35,768 nt of DNA from Terriglobia bacterium (GTDB lineage: Bacteria; Acidobacteriota; Terriglobia; Bryobacterales; Bryobacteraceae). The stretch lies in assembly GCA_021325175.1 (NCBI GenBank), contig JAJPHS010000035.1, forward strand, positions 1 to 35,768. Direction: 5' to 3'. How positions within the stretch are numbered: position 1 is the stretch's first letter; every line of letters begins with the position of its first letter. The notes beneath the pieces were generated by a model that did no database searches, was not told the origin of the DNA, and saw only the letters and a program-made list of their open reading frames with translations. Below are positions 26,457 to 35,559 of this stretch, in pieces. The position numbers and the translations under genes are program-made.

Positions 26457-26929
26457 GAGATTTCCTTTTTCGGTGTGCAGATTATCGCCGCAATCCACCC
26501 CGCAAGATAAAAAGCAACATCTTTTTTATCAAATGTTCCTGGAACAACGCGGCACAGCTGGCCCAGTTCGCTACCAACGCCCAAACAGAGGGCTATGGAC
26601 AGCCAAATCCACCGATACCGGCGGTCACTTCCCAACAAAACCAGTTCAAACCAGGCGGCCATAGCATACATCCACAGTGCAGCAGGCAAGTTGAACAAAG
26701 CCCATGCGGGGAGGATCTTCCCATACGGAGCAAAAACGTGCCGAAGCCGGAAAACACCGGACGCGATCCCCAAGGCATCGGACCACTTGAATACCCGAAG
26801 CGTCGGAGTGCGCCAGAGGATGTAGATAAGGCTTCCGACGCCCAGCGGCAAGACAATGTGGAGCAAGACACGGCCAGGGCGCTGCCACGATCTATGGAGC
26901 CATCGCCGCCTCTGGTCATTCGCCTGCAT
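26450..26929 (-). CDS. VanZ-like membrane protein
   Basis: The product has 159 residues with four likely membrane helices (about 20-37, 75-95, 105-117 and 138-153). The segment SELGQLCRVVPGTFDKKDVA followed by FYLAGWIAA matches the VanZ-like pattern of a helix with Glu/Gln, a P-G-x-F-D turn with a conserved Asp, and a final helix. The role of VanZ-like proteins outside glycopeptide resistance is unknown. The ribosome binding site is weak, so the start could be slightly different. It is cotranscribed with the small membrane protein downstream. Confidence 0.55.
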   Translation of the reverse strand: MQANDQRRRWLHRSWQRPGRVLLHIVLPLGVGSLIYILWRTPTLRVFKWSDALGIASGVFRLRHVFAPYGKILPAWALFNLPAALWMYAMAAWFELVLLGSDRRYRWIWLSIALCLGVGSELGQLCRVVPGTFDKKDVAFYLAGWIAAIICTPKKEISC

Positions 26930-27232
26930 AGAGGGTTGAAAATCGCAACTCCGAACAAGATATAGGTCATCGCATCACAGGTTGCAACGGCCCAGGGATA
27001 TGTGGGAGAAGCGGTCATCTGTCCACGAACATATCGGACGCGATCTGCCCGGGTCTACTTTGCCGACTGGCTCCGGCTCCGAGGTCCCGATGATTTGAAG
27101 GGCGCGTTGACGTCAGAGGCCCGGTTTCAAAGCGATCCGTCTATCTGGCTTGCAGCTCTACGGCCTTCACTTCGAGCATCGGTGACAACAAGCAGGAAAA
27201 ATTGAATGCGGGCAGGTCCGGCCCAGGGCCTT
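26930..27232. other. No gene recognised
   Basis: About 300 bases with only short, unsupported open frames on both strands. I see no repeat, tRNA or clear promoter. Confidence 0.4.
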
Positions 27233-27385
27233 TCAGTAACGATATCTCCTTTGTCCGTTCACTTCCCGAATGGACACCTGCCCGGTGACCGTAATCGTGT
27301 CGCCCACGACGGGGCAGCGATTTTGCGCAAATAGCCCAAGGGGCGAGGCTATCGATACGAGCAGCACGGTCACTTTGAGGTTCAT
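27233..27385 (-). CDS. Very small putative exported protein
   Basis: From an ATG at 27385 the frame encodes 50 residues: a signal peptide (MNLKVTVLLVSIASPLGLFA) followed by NRCPVVGDTITVTGQVSIRE and a short basic end. The mature part resembles the first strands of an OB-like or DUF fold and may be a truncated secreted protein. The ribosome binding site is weak. It could also be noncoding. Confidence 0.3.
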   Translation of the reverse strand: MNLKVTVLLVSIASPLGLFAQNRCPVVGDTITVTGQVSIREVNGQRRYRY

Positions 27386-27534
27386 CTTCAACACTGTACG
27401 ATAGTTCATGCCGTTTGCGAGGGCAAGGGTGGGCAGGCTGGCGTTAGAAGGCAGTGGCGAATCGGAGCACCGCAACCGGGGAAAGCTGCTAGTATCCTTC
27501 CACGCGCTCCGAATTAATCGAACCTGAGCCAGAA

Positions 27535-27780
27535 TTGCGGTTTAGAATCTTGCCTGCGCCTGGTGAAGTCGTGGGTGATGCTGAATTCCAATCTGAGCTA
27601 ACAGCCTTTGCTCGGGGGCTCACGGCAAATGGCATCGACGCTCGTTGGACCTGGCACACACAGGACGCAGTCGGCGGAGGCGGATGGAGCACGGGGGAAT
27701 TCACTCTGTTGACAGTTCTCGGGCCTGTTGCTATTGTCCAGCTTCGCAAGCGACGCGGCTATCTTCGTGAAAAAAAATCT
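27535..27780 (+). pseudogene. Effector-associated (EACC1-like) domain fragment
   Basis: The frame from a TTG at 27535 reads FRILPAPGEVVGDAEFQSEL, then GGGGWSTGEFTLLTVLGPVA. This resembles effector-associated constant component domains found in bacterial conflict systems beside proteases or STAND proteins. The expected basic and final helices are replaced by a Lys/Arg/Pro-rich tail, so it is truncated. The same frame runs on without a stop into the ribbon-helix-helix gene, which has its own start signal. Confidence 0.35.
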
Positions 27781-27837
27781 CCGCACCAGCGTCCCGAAAG
27801 GCCTCTGCCAATCCCTTCGTATATAGAGGGCCTTTTC

Positions 27838-28167
27838 ATGGAGAAATACGCAGCACGGATCAGAGGCGCCCGCATCGCGGTAAGAGTGAGCACCGAGGAT
27901 CAGCGCGAAATTGAAGCAGCGGCGAAGGTAAGAGGTTATGCCTGCCCCAGCTCTTTCATCCGAACTGCCATCAGAAATGAACTACATGGACGTAAAGAAT
28001 TAGTCGGGATCGAGGGGAAGATCGCCGGCAGTTTGGAGCGACTCTCAGATGAGAGCCTCCGTCTTAGCCGCGCGGTGCCGGATTCTCCATTGACCTCATC
28101 CCGTTCCGCGGTGTCACAGCCGCCGACGGTGCCATCGAATGGCCGCCAAGCCGTTACATTGCAATGA
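27838..28167 (+). CDS. Ribbon-helix-helix (MobC/Arc-like) DNA-binding protein with replaced C-terminus
   Basis: The ATG at 27838 has AGAGGG seven bases upstream; the product has 109 residues. Residues 12-50 are a ribbon-helix-helix domain (RIAVRVSTEDQREIEAAAKV, SSFIRTAIRNEL) like that of plasmid mobilisation accessory proteins or small repressors. A helical stretch follows to about residue 78. The last 30 residues (SPLTSSRSAVSQ and beyond) look random because from about 28077 the DNA encodes a nucleotidyltransferase piece in another frame. The gene is therefore probably fused at its 3' end to foreign sequence. Confidence 0.5.
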   Translation: MEKYAARIRGARIAVRVSTEDQREIEAAAKVRGYACPSSFIRTAIRNELHGRKELVGIEGKIAGSLERLSDESLRLSRAVPDSPLTSSRSAVSQPPTVPSNGRQAVTLQ

Positions 28168-28340
28168 ACGTAGCGGGATTCGAAGAGGCGTTGGCTTCGT
28201 CTATTCCAATTCAGATCGAAGAAGGCCTGACCGTGCGCGTGGCGTCAATCCCTGGGCTGATGCTCCTCAAACTGGTTGCATGGTCCGACCGGGGACGCGA
28301 AACCGATAAAGACGCAGCGGACATCTACCGCCTCTTCCGT
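28077..28340 (+). pseudogene. AbiEii-type nucleotidyltransferase fragment
   Basis: The plus-strand frame from 28077 reads FSIDLIPFRGVTAADGAIEW, then MNVAGFEEALAS, GLTVRVASIPGLMLLKLVAW and RGRETDKDAADIYRLF. This is the middle of an AbiEii/MNT-like nucleotidyltransferase: the DLIPFxG strand, then the LLKLxAWxDR and KDAxD helices. The N-terminal GS-DxD catalytic loop and the C-terminus are absent. An ATG at 28164 overlapping the previous stop as ATGA may be coincidental. Such proteins are toxin or phage-defence components. Confidence 0.6.
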
Positions 28341-28359
28341 GCAGTCCCAAAGCAACCGA

Positions 28360-29351
28360 ATGGAATTGGCCCTGCTGCGAGCCTACGATGCGGGGCGGTT
28401 GAAGATGCCCATGCTGGCCGTCGACTTTGGCAGCGAGGGAGCCGACTCGCTGCTGGCTGAAATTGGTCGCCTGACGGCCTTGGAAGTACCGCACCGAATG
28501 TGCGACGCGATTTTCCGCGATTCGCTGTATCAGGGGCAGCCGTTCCGAACGGCCGGTCCGGGTGAGAGGCTGAATTCCGCAAAACCCTCGAACGCTACCG
28601 CTGTGTTCCAACTGTGCCCGACGGCCCTGGTTTTCGGCTTCTGGGACTCCACCGGTCCCCGCGGCGGATTGGGAGCGAAAGTGCAGCGGGCGCTCGTCTC
28701 TGAAATCGTCGGCTACCAGATCACGAGCGACGGGAAGCGGACATCCAGCCGCATCGACCCATTGCAGATCGAAAACAATGTCGAGATTTACCGTAAAGGA
28801 AGGGATTGGACATTCGACGCCGACCGCGCGGACAAGAACAAGAACGAACCCGTCAGGATCAAGCCGTCCGAAATCAACCACGGCAACATCACGCCGTCAT
28901 TCAAGAACAAAGAAGGCAAGCTGAATCACGGTGGGGTCACGATGGCGTATGCGGAGCAGCAAACGGTGCTTTCTCTTGCCGCGTTGAGGCGCCTGCGCTT
29001 TCCGGTGGACGGCCTTTCCAAGCCGGAAGCCGACCTGGCTGCACGGACGGTATTGGCGGCCTCGGCCTCGCGGCGATCTGCTTCCTGGACGAAGACGGGT
29101 TCGATTTGCGCTCGCGCTGCCTCCTCGACGGCAAGCCGGGCATCATGCAATTCATCGGCAGGGGTGAAACCTCGGATTTTTCGCTCGACGCCACCGGCAC
29201 GGCTGCGCTACTGGCCGAGGCCGCAGCAGAAGCGAAGTCGCTCGGTTTGCCCTGGCCCGAAGAGCCGGTCATTCTTCAGCCCTCGCCCGACCTCAGCAAG
29301 TTGGTGGTCGAGAGCCGTAAGCGCTCCATGGCGGCCAGTGCGGGAGAATAG
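28360..29351 (+). pseudogene. csb1: Type I-G (I-U) Cas7 protein Csb1, with one frameshift
   Basis: Csb1 (GSU0053 family) is the backbone subunit that coats crRNA in the type I-G Cascade. The first frame from the ATG at 28360 reads LLRAYDAGRLKMPMLAVDFG, PHRMCDAIFRDSLYQGQPFR and VFGFWDSTGPRGGLGAKVQR up to AARTVLA. At 29059-29062 one base is missing. The next frame then carries GLGLAAICFLDEDGFDLRSR, EAKSLGLPWPEEP and the end KRSMAASAGE, stop 29351. Restored length is 330 residues, normal for the family. No clear ribosome binding site precedes 28360, where the nucleotidyltransferase fragment joins, so the native promoter may be lost. Confidence 0.85.
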
Positions 29352-29353
29352 CC

Positions 29354-30783
29354 ATGCTCGCGCTGCGCGTCACATACCTCATGGGGCGGGTTTACTCCGC
29401 CTCTTTCGACGACGGAGACGCGAAGGCCGAACCGGAGTGGCTGCCTCATCCATCGCGCTTATTCTCCGCGTTGACGGCGGCATGGGGGACGGAGGAGCCG
29501 AGGACGAACTGCGGCCCGCGCTCGAATGGCTCGAACAACAGGACCCTCCGGCGATTCTGTTTGACCCCCACACTACCCGGCGGCTGGTACAGGCGTTCGT
29601 TTCGGTCAACGATGCTGAGACCCTCCCCGAAGACCGGCCCCGCAAGGGGCGCACCTTTCCCTCCGCTTCGCTGAGCGACCCTGATGTCTACTTCATCTGG
29701 GACGCCTCGCCACCTAATGATGTGCGGACGAAACTGGACCGGATCCTGCTGCGGACAAGCTCCCTGGGCCATTCCTCGAGTCTGGTCTCGGTCGAACTCG
29801 CCGAAACGGTTAAGCCCGGCCGCTTGACAAAATGGCGCCCCGGCGCGTCGCGAGGGGTGCGCGTCCGAATCCCATATTCCGGACGCATCCATGAGCTGGT
29901 GGAACGCCACCGTCGCTTCGAGCAGAGCGGCGCGAAGATTCACCGGCCGGGAGCGGGACGAACGACCCTCTGCGCCGAACCGGCGACCAGCCGCGAGGGG
30001 CCCATTCGAGGGATGTTCGAACGGTTGATCGTTTTGAAGCAAGTCAAGACGAAAGAGAGTAAAGGGCCGAGCACAGGCCTACGTTCCACGCTCTCAGTGA
30101 CCGCAGCGCTTCGCGGAGCGGTCATGAAAAACGCGCCACAGCCCGTGCCGGAGTATATCAGCGGCCACGCGCCGGGGAGCACGCCGGATGCCCCGCTACG
30201 CAGCGAGTCTCCGCATTTGGCGTTTATCCCCCTGGCAAACGTCGGCTCTCGATACTCGGGCGGCGAGCTACTGGGAGTTGCGGTTGTTCTGCCATCCGAT
30301 TTCACGCGCGAACAGCGCGAAGTGTGCTGGCGCGCGGTGGAGTCCGTTCATGAGCTTAAGATGCCGTGGGGCTCCTGGAACGTCGAGATTGCCGACGCGG
30401 AGGAGGAGCGGCGGACGTTGCTTCCGGAGACGTGGACCAGGTCCGGCATCCTATGGTCGACCGTCACACCGTTCGTCTTCGACCGATACCCGAAGGATCT
30501 GTACGGCGCCGAAGCAGAAGAGACCGTGCGCCAGGCCTTCGCCCGCTTCGGGCTGCCGGAGCCTTGCGAAATCGACCTTCACTACAATCCCTGGCACTTC
30601 GGTGTTCCGAAGGCACCCGCTTTTCCACCCGCGCCGGCGTGTCCGGGCAAACCGCAGCGATACCATTGCCACGTTCGAGCTCGCTTTGAGCGCCCCGTCG
30701 CGGGACCCGTGATTGCCGGCGCCGGGCGGTTCTACGGGTACGGGTTGTTCCGGGCGCTGCCGGAAAACGGAGGTCCGAAATGA
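29354..30783 (+). pseudogene. csb2: Type I-G Cas5/Cas6 fusion protein Csb2, with one frameshift
   Basis: Csb2 (GSU0054 family) combines Cas5-like and Cas6-like parts and is expected to process and hold crRNA. The ATG at 29354 starts LRVTYLMGRVYSASFDDGDA and WLPHPSRLFSALTAAWG. At the five-G run 29484-29488 one G is missing; a sixth would restore GDGGAEDELRPALEWLEQQD. The second frame then runs uninterrupted through FPSASLSDPDVYFIWDASPP, HLAFIPLANVGSRYSGGELL and GPVIAGAGRFYGYGLFR to 30783. Restored length is 476 residues. It starts two bases after csb1 and ends ATGA-coupled to cas3. Confidence 0.85.
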
Positions 30784-33680
30784 CCTTCGAGCAGTTCTTT
30801 CAGGCGCTTTGGGAGCGTGAGCCTTTTCCGTGGCAGAAAGCGCTTGCGGAGGAGGTCCTGCACGGCGAGTGGCCGCGGCGAATCGGGCTGCCGACGGCCT
30901 CGGGCAAGACGGCGCTGATCGACATCGCCGTTTACGCATTGGCCATGCGGGCGCCGAAGGCCGCGCGCCGCGTCTTTTTTGTGGTAGACCGGCGGGTCAT
31001 CGTGGATGAGGCCGCAGAACGAGCCGAACGCATTCGGAAGAAGCTCGCGGACGAGGTGGAAGCCGATACCGAGTTGGGAGGGTTGGCGCGCGCGCTGCGC
31101 GAGCTTGGAGGGAAGACCCCGCTCGAAACGGCGACGCTCCGCGGCGGCATACCGCGGGAGAGCTCGTGGGCGGATTCGCCGCTGCAGCCGGTGGTGGTCT
31201 GTTCGACGGTCGATCAGGTCGGGTCGAGCCTGTTGTTTCGCGCCTACGGAGCGAACGAATATGCACGGCCAATTCGGGCGGGGCTGGCTGCCTACGATTC
31301 GCCCATCCTGCTGGACGAAGCCCACACCAGCCAGGCCTTTGCCAAAACGCTCAAGATTGTCCGGAACTATCGGGGCTGGGCGGATCCGGATTCGAAAATC
31401 GAACTGCCGTTTACGGCGGTCGAGGTGTCGGCGACGCCCGGCGGTGATGCGCTGCGCGAGAGTGATGCCGACCTGGAGCACACAGTCCTCAAGCGCCGGT
31501 GGCGGGCCAGCAAGCGGACACGTCTCGTTGCCGTGGAACCGAAGGAAGGAGAGGAGTCTGCCAGGGGCGGCTTCACGGCGCTTGCGGAATCGCTCGCGCG
31601 GGAAGCGCGCGCTCTGCGCGACGACCGCGGCGCGAAGGTAATCGGCGTGATCGCAAACCGTGTCGCCACCGCGCGCAAGACACATAATGCCCTGTCCAGG
31701 GACCAAAACGGCAACGCGATCCTTTTGACGGGCGGTCGCGCCCTTTTGACCGCGACCGGATCTGGAAGAAATGGAAAGACCGCATCGGGATGGACCGGGA
31801 GCAAGAGCCGGAGCGGCCGGTGTTCGTTGTGGCCACTCAATGTATTGAAGTCGGCGCCAATCTCGATTTCGACGGCCTGGTCACGGAACTCGCCAGCATC
31901 GATGCGCTGGAACAACGGTTCGGCCGTCTGGATCGGGAGGCGAGCACGCTGAAGCGGCCGGCGCCACACACGCGGCGATTGTCGCGCAGAAGGATCAGAC
32001 GTCGAAAAAGTATGACGACGTTCTGTACGGCAGTGCGATGCCGGCCACCTGGGAGTGGCTATCCGATCATCTCATCACCGAGACGCGGGTGGAGGAAGTT
32101 CCCGCCGAAGGCAAGAAGAAACCGCGGAAGCGAAAGATCAAGGAGCAGCACGTCGAGATGGGCGTGCAGGCTCTCCGCAAAGCTCTGGAGGCGACTCCCG
32201 ATCGGGAATTGCTGGTGAAGCAACGGCGGCGCCGGTGCTGATGCCCGCGCACATGGATCTTCTGAGCCAAACTTCCCCGGAGCCGGAAGTCAGCCCGGAA
32301 CCTTCGGTCTATCTGCACGGACCGGAAACCGGACCCGCGGATGTGCAACTGGTCTGGCGCGCGGATTTCGGCTTGGTTCCGAAGTCAGAGACCGAGACCG
32401 CGGCGGATGGCCCGGCGGCTGAAACCGAGGAGCGCGAGCGGTTTCAGATCGAGATGGCGGCGCTCTGCCCCCCGTCAGCAGCCGAGGCCCTTGCCGTTCC
32501 GCTGCACGCGGTGAAACGGTGGCTGGCACAGGAGTCCGCCGGCGACATCGCCGACATTGAGGGAATGCCCGGGGACGCCAGCAGCAGAAAGGGCCCAATG
32601 CTCCCCGTCCTGTGCTGGCGCGGAGTCGATGACAGCGGGATTCTGACAAAATTCGAAGACCTGCGGCCGGGGATGACGCTGATCGTGCCGGCTGAGTTGG
32701 GCGGATGCGACGACTGGGGCTGGAATCCGGAGTCGAAGGAGCCGGTTCTGGATATCGGCGACGCGGTGAAGGCGTTGATGGGGTGCCCGATGCTCCGGCT
32801 GGATCAGTCGCTTGCCAGCCAGTGGAAATACGAGGCGCTGGCCCAGAGGCTGAGAAATCCGGACCACGGGAGCTTTGCGGAGGAATACGCCGCTAATCCG
32901 CCCGGAGCTGGGGCGGAGCCGTGGCTCGCGGAACTCCTGAACGATCTCCAGAAGAGAAACCCAAAGTGGATCCCCGACCCGCTGGGCAGCGACTTCAAGG
33001 TCGCGGTGGTTTCCCGGTCGGGCTTCGATCAGAGCGATTCCCGCGGATCTTACACCGGCACGGAAATCCGTCTGCCGGAGCACCTGGAGAATTGCGGTCG
33101 CATCGCTGCGGAGTTCGCTCGCGACTTGCCGGAGCGCTTGCGCCGCACCGTGTTGCTGGCGGCCTAATTGCACGATATCGGCAAGGCCGATTCGCGATTT
33201 CAGGCGTGGTTGCGCGGAGGGAATCCGGTCGCGGCGGACAAGCTGCTCGCGAAATCGGAGAAGAGCTGACAGAATCGCGCGGCGGTGGAGCGCGCCCGAC
33301 AACTGGCCGGGTATCCGAAAGGGGGCCGCCACGAGCTGACGTCCACGGCGCTGCTGCTGGCGGGCGGAAACCGGTATGGCGAGGCGGACTGGGAGCTCCT
33401 GCTGCACTTGGTGGCAAGCCATCACGGCCGCTGCCGGCCTTTCGCGCCGTCCGTCCCGGACGACGATCCGGTCCGGGTGCAGTACGACGGGGTGTCCGCT
33501 TCGAGCGCCCACGGTCTGGATCGGGTTGGCTCCGGGGTAAGTGAGCGCTTCTGGCGTCTCACCAGGAGATACGGATGGCATGGTCTGGCGTACCTGGAGG
33601 CGATGGTTCGGCTGGCCGATCAACGGGTGAGCGAAAACGAGGCGGGGCAGACGAGTTCCGGAAAGGCGGCGCATGTTTAA
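30780..33680 (+). pseudogene. cas3: Type I-G Cas3 helicase-nuclease with three frameshifts and two nonsense codons
   Basis: The helicase part is clear: Walker A GLPTASGKT at residues 36-44, DEAH at 179-182, SATP at 217-220 and, in the second frame, QRFGRLDR. Single-base losses lie near 31731-31736, 31957-31966 and 32211-32218, each shifting to the next frame. After the third loss the original frame resumes and runs through the linker (MDLLSQTSPEPEVSPEPSVY). TAA at 33165-33167 sits directly before LHDIGKAD, the C-terminal HD nuclease motif, and TGA at 33267-33269 follows. The frame ends at 33680. Restored length is about 967 residues, typical for I-G Cas3 with helicase first and HD last. No single intact product is possible. 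Confidence 0.88.
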
Positions 33681-34559
33681 AACGGAATTTACAGGATTGG
33701 ACGGCGGTAACCTGCTCGCCTATCTTGCGGCTCTGGGCACGCTCCGTGTGCTGACGTTCGCCGATCCGCAGACCGACGTGCGCCTGGAATGGGTGGATCG
33801 GGGCGCGTGGACACCGGTTTTGCATCATCCGGCGGCAGGCTCCGCCGAAGAGATTTTAAAGCTCCTGGAGCCGCTGGTCTGCGGAGAGGGCACAATCGAT
33901 CCGGGCTGGGAGATTGGCAACGACCTTACATTGCCGTGCGAGGAATTTGGCAAGGTCCTGGGCGATGCCGTGAAAAACGGCGGAGTTTGGAAGCGGAGCA
34001 CACTCGACTTCCTGGCCGCGTTCGGGGCTGAAGTCTATGGCACGGGCCCGAAAAAGGATCTGATGTCCGATACCGCATTTCGCACGATGAGCGGTGCGAG
34101 AGATCAGCACTTCCTGGGGTCATGAAAGAATTGGCGTCGGGCACCACGCCCGAACACTTGCGGCGAACGCTCTTTGCGACCTGGGACTACGGCGACGAGC
34201 GCCCTTCTCTTCGTTGGGATCCGGCCGATTACCGGCCGCATGCGCTTCGTGCGGTAGATCCTTCCGGAGACCCCATCCGAACCATGCGCGGCGCGAATCG
34301 GCTGGCCATAGAAGCTTTGCCGCTGTTTCCGACCGCACCAATGGGACGGCGTGTCCGAACCACGGCATTTCGCGAGGGAGAAAGCGGAACAGAAATCCGG
34401 TGGCCGATCTGGACGGACCCGCTCGAACTCAGTTCAATCGCTTCGTTACTGGCGTCGCGCAACCCCGAGCTTCGGCCGGGAGTGGCCCAGGTCTTTCGTG
34501 CGGTCCGCTTCACCGAGGGTAAGTATCGCAATTTCAGTCCTTCCAAAGCGATGCTCTGA
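33673..34559 (+). pseudogene. csx17: Type I-G Cas8-like protein Csx17, with one frameshift
   Basis: The large-subunit candidate starts at the ATG at 33673, eight bases inside the cas3 end, with FTGLDGGNLLAYLAALGTLR, a typical Csx17/Cas8u2 beginning. It reads to DTAFRTMSGARDQHFLG. One base is missing near 34116-34122, and the next frame reads MKELASGTTPEHLRRTLFAT and on to YRNFSPSKAML, stop 34559. Restored length is about 295 residues, shorter than the long Csx17 of Geobacter but similar to the short Cas8u2 form. One base separates its stop from the cas2-cas1 chimera. Confidence 0.8.
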
Positions 34560-34560
34560 C

Positions 34561-35559
34561 ATGCGCACCTCTTACCTGGTTTGTTACGACATCTCGGACG
34601 AAAAACGGCTGCGCAAAGTATTCCAGGCAATGCGCGCCTACGAGACCTGCCAGGTGAACCTGTTCGGCAACGCGCAGATTTCGACGCAGGCGGTGCAGGC
34701 CCTCTGCGAAGCGGAAGTGCCGATCTGCTACTTCTCGATGGGCGGCTGGTTTTACGGAATCACGACAGGGCTCAACGAACGCAACGTTTTTCTGCGGCGG
34801 CGCCAGTTCCGTCTGGCGGAGGAGGACTGCTTCGCGCTGCGTCTTGCCCGATGCCTGGTGGAAGGCAAGGTCAGGAACCAAAGGACTTTGTTGCAGCGCA
34901 ATCACATAGAGCCGAAGCGCAACACTCTGGCGGCGCTGAAAGAGATGGCGGATCGCGCGGAGTCGGCCACTGCGCTGGACGAATTGCTGGGCATTGAAGG
35001 AAACGCAGCGCGTCTCTACTTCGGCGACTTCGCGGGTATGATCAAACCCGACCAGGCGGAAGGCGATTCGCATCCGGTTGACAGCTTCTCGTTCGATTTC
35101 GAAGGCCGCAACCGGCGGCCGCCGCGCGACCCGATCAATGCGCTGCTTTCGCTGGGATACAGCCTGCTGGCGAAAGACCTGATGGTTGCGTGCTATGCGG
35201 TAGGATTCGATCCATATGTCGGCTACTATCATCAGCCGCGCTTCGGCCGGCCGGCGCTGGCGTTGGACCTGATGGAGCCGATGCGTCCGCTAATTGTGGA
35301 TTCAGCGGTTCTGACGGCAGTGAACACGGGCATGGTGTCCCCGCGTGATTTCACTCGTGTAGCGCAGTCCGTGGCGCTCACGCCAACCGGGCGGAAAGGT
35401 TTCTTCAGGGCTTATGAGATGCGTATGGACACGCTGGTAACGCACCCGCTATTCGATTACCGTGTCAGTTATCGCCGGCTACTGGAAATTCAGGCCCGTC
35501 TCCTGGCTCGCGTGTTGGACGGAGAGATCGCCGAATATCCGGTGTTCACGACCAGATGA
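34561..35559 (+). CDS. cas1: Chimeric Cas2 N-terminus fused to Cas1 integrase
   Basis: The 332-residue frame is uninterrupted. Residues 1-27 (MRTSYLVCYDISDEKRLRKV then FQAMRAY) are the start of a Cas2, including its first strand and helix. From about residue 30 the sequence is Cas1 of the I-G type: QVNLFGNAQISTQAVQALCE, GGWFYGITTGLNERNVFLRR, and so on. The Cas1 metal ligands Glu146 (GIEGNAARLYF), His224 (GYYHQPRFGRP) and Asp236 (LALDLMEPMRP) are all present. The Cas1 N-terminal strands (about 25-30 residues), the rest of Cas2 and the Cas4 domain usually fused to Cas1 in this subtype are missing. Whether the chimera folds or integrates spacers is unknown. Confidence 0.85.
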   Translation: MRTSYLVCYDISDEKRLRKVFQAMRAYETCQVNLFGNAQISTQAVQALCEAEVPICYFSMGGWFYGITTGLNERNVFLRRRQFRLAEEDCFALRLARCLVEGKVRNQRTLLQRNHIEPKRNTLAALKEMADRAESATALDELLGIEGNAARLYFGDFAGMIKPDQAEGDSHPVDSFSFDFEGRNRRPPRDPINALLSLGYSLLAKDLMVACYAVGFDPYVGYYHQPRFGRPALALDLMEPMRPLIVDSAVLTAVNTGMVSPRDFTRVAQSVALTPTGRKGFFRAYEMRMDTLVTHPLFDYRVSYRRLLEIQARLLARVLDGEIAEYPVFTTR

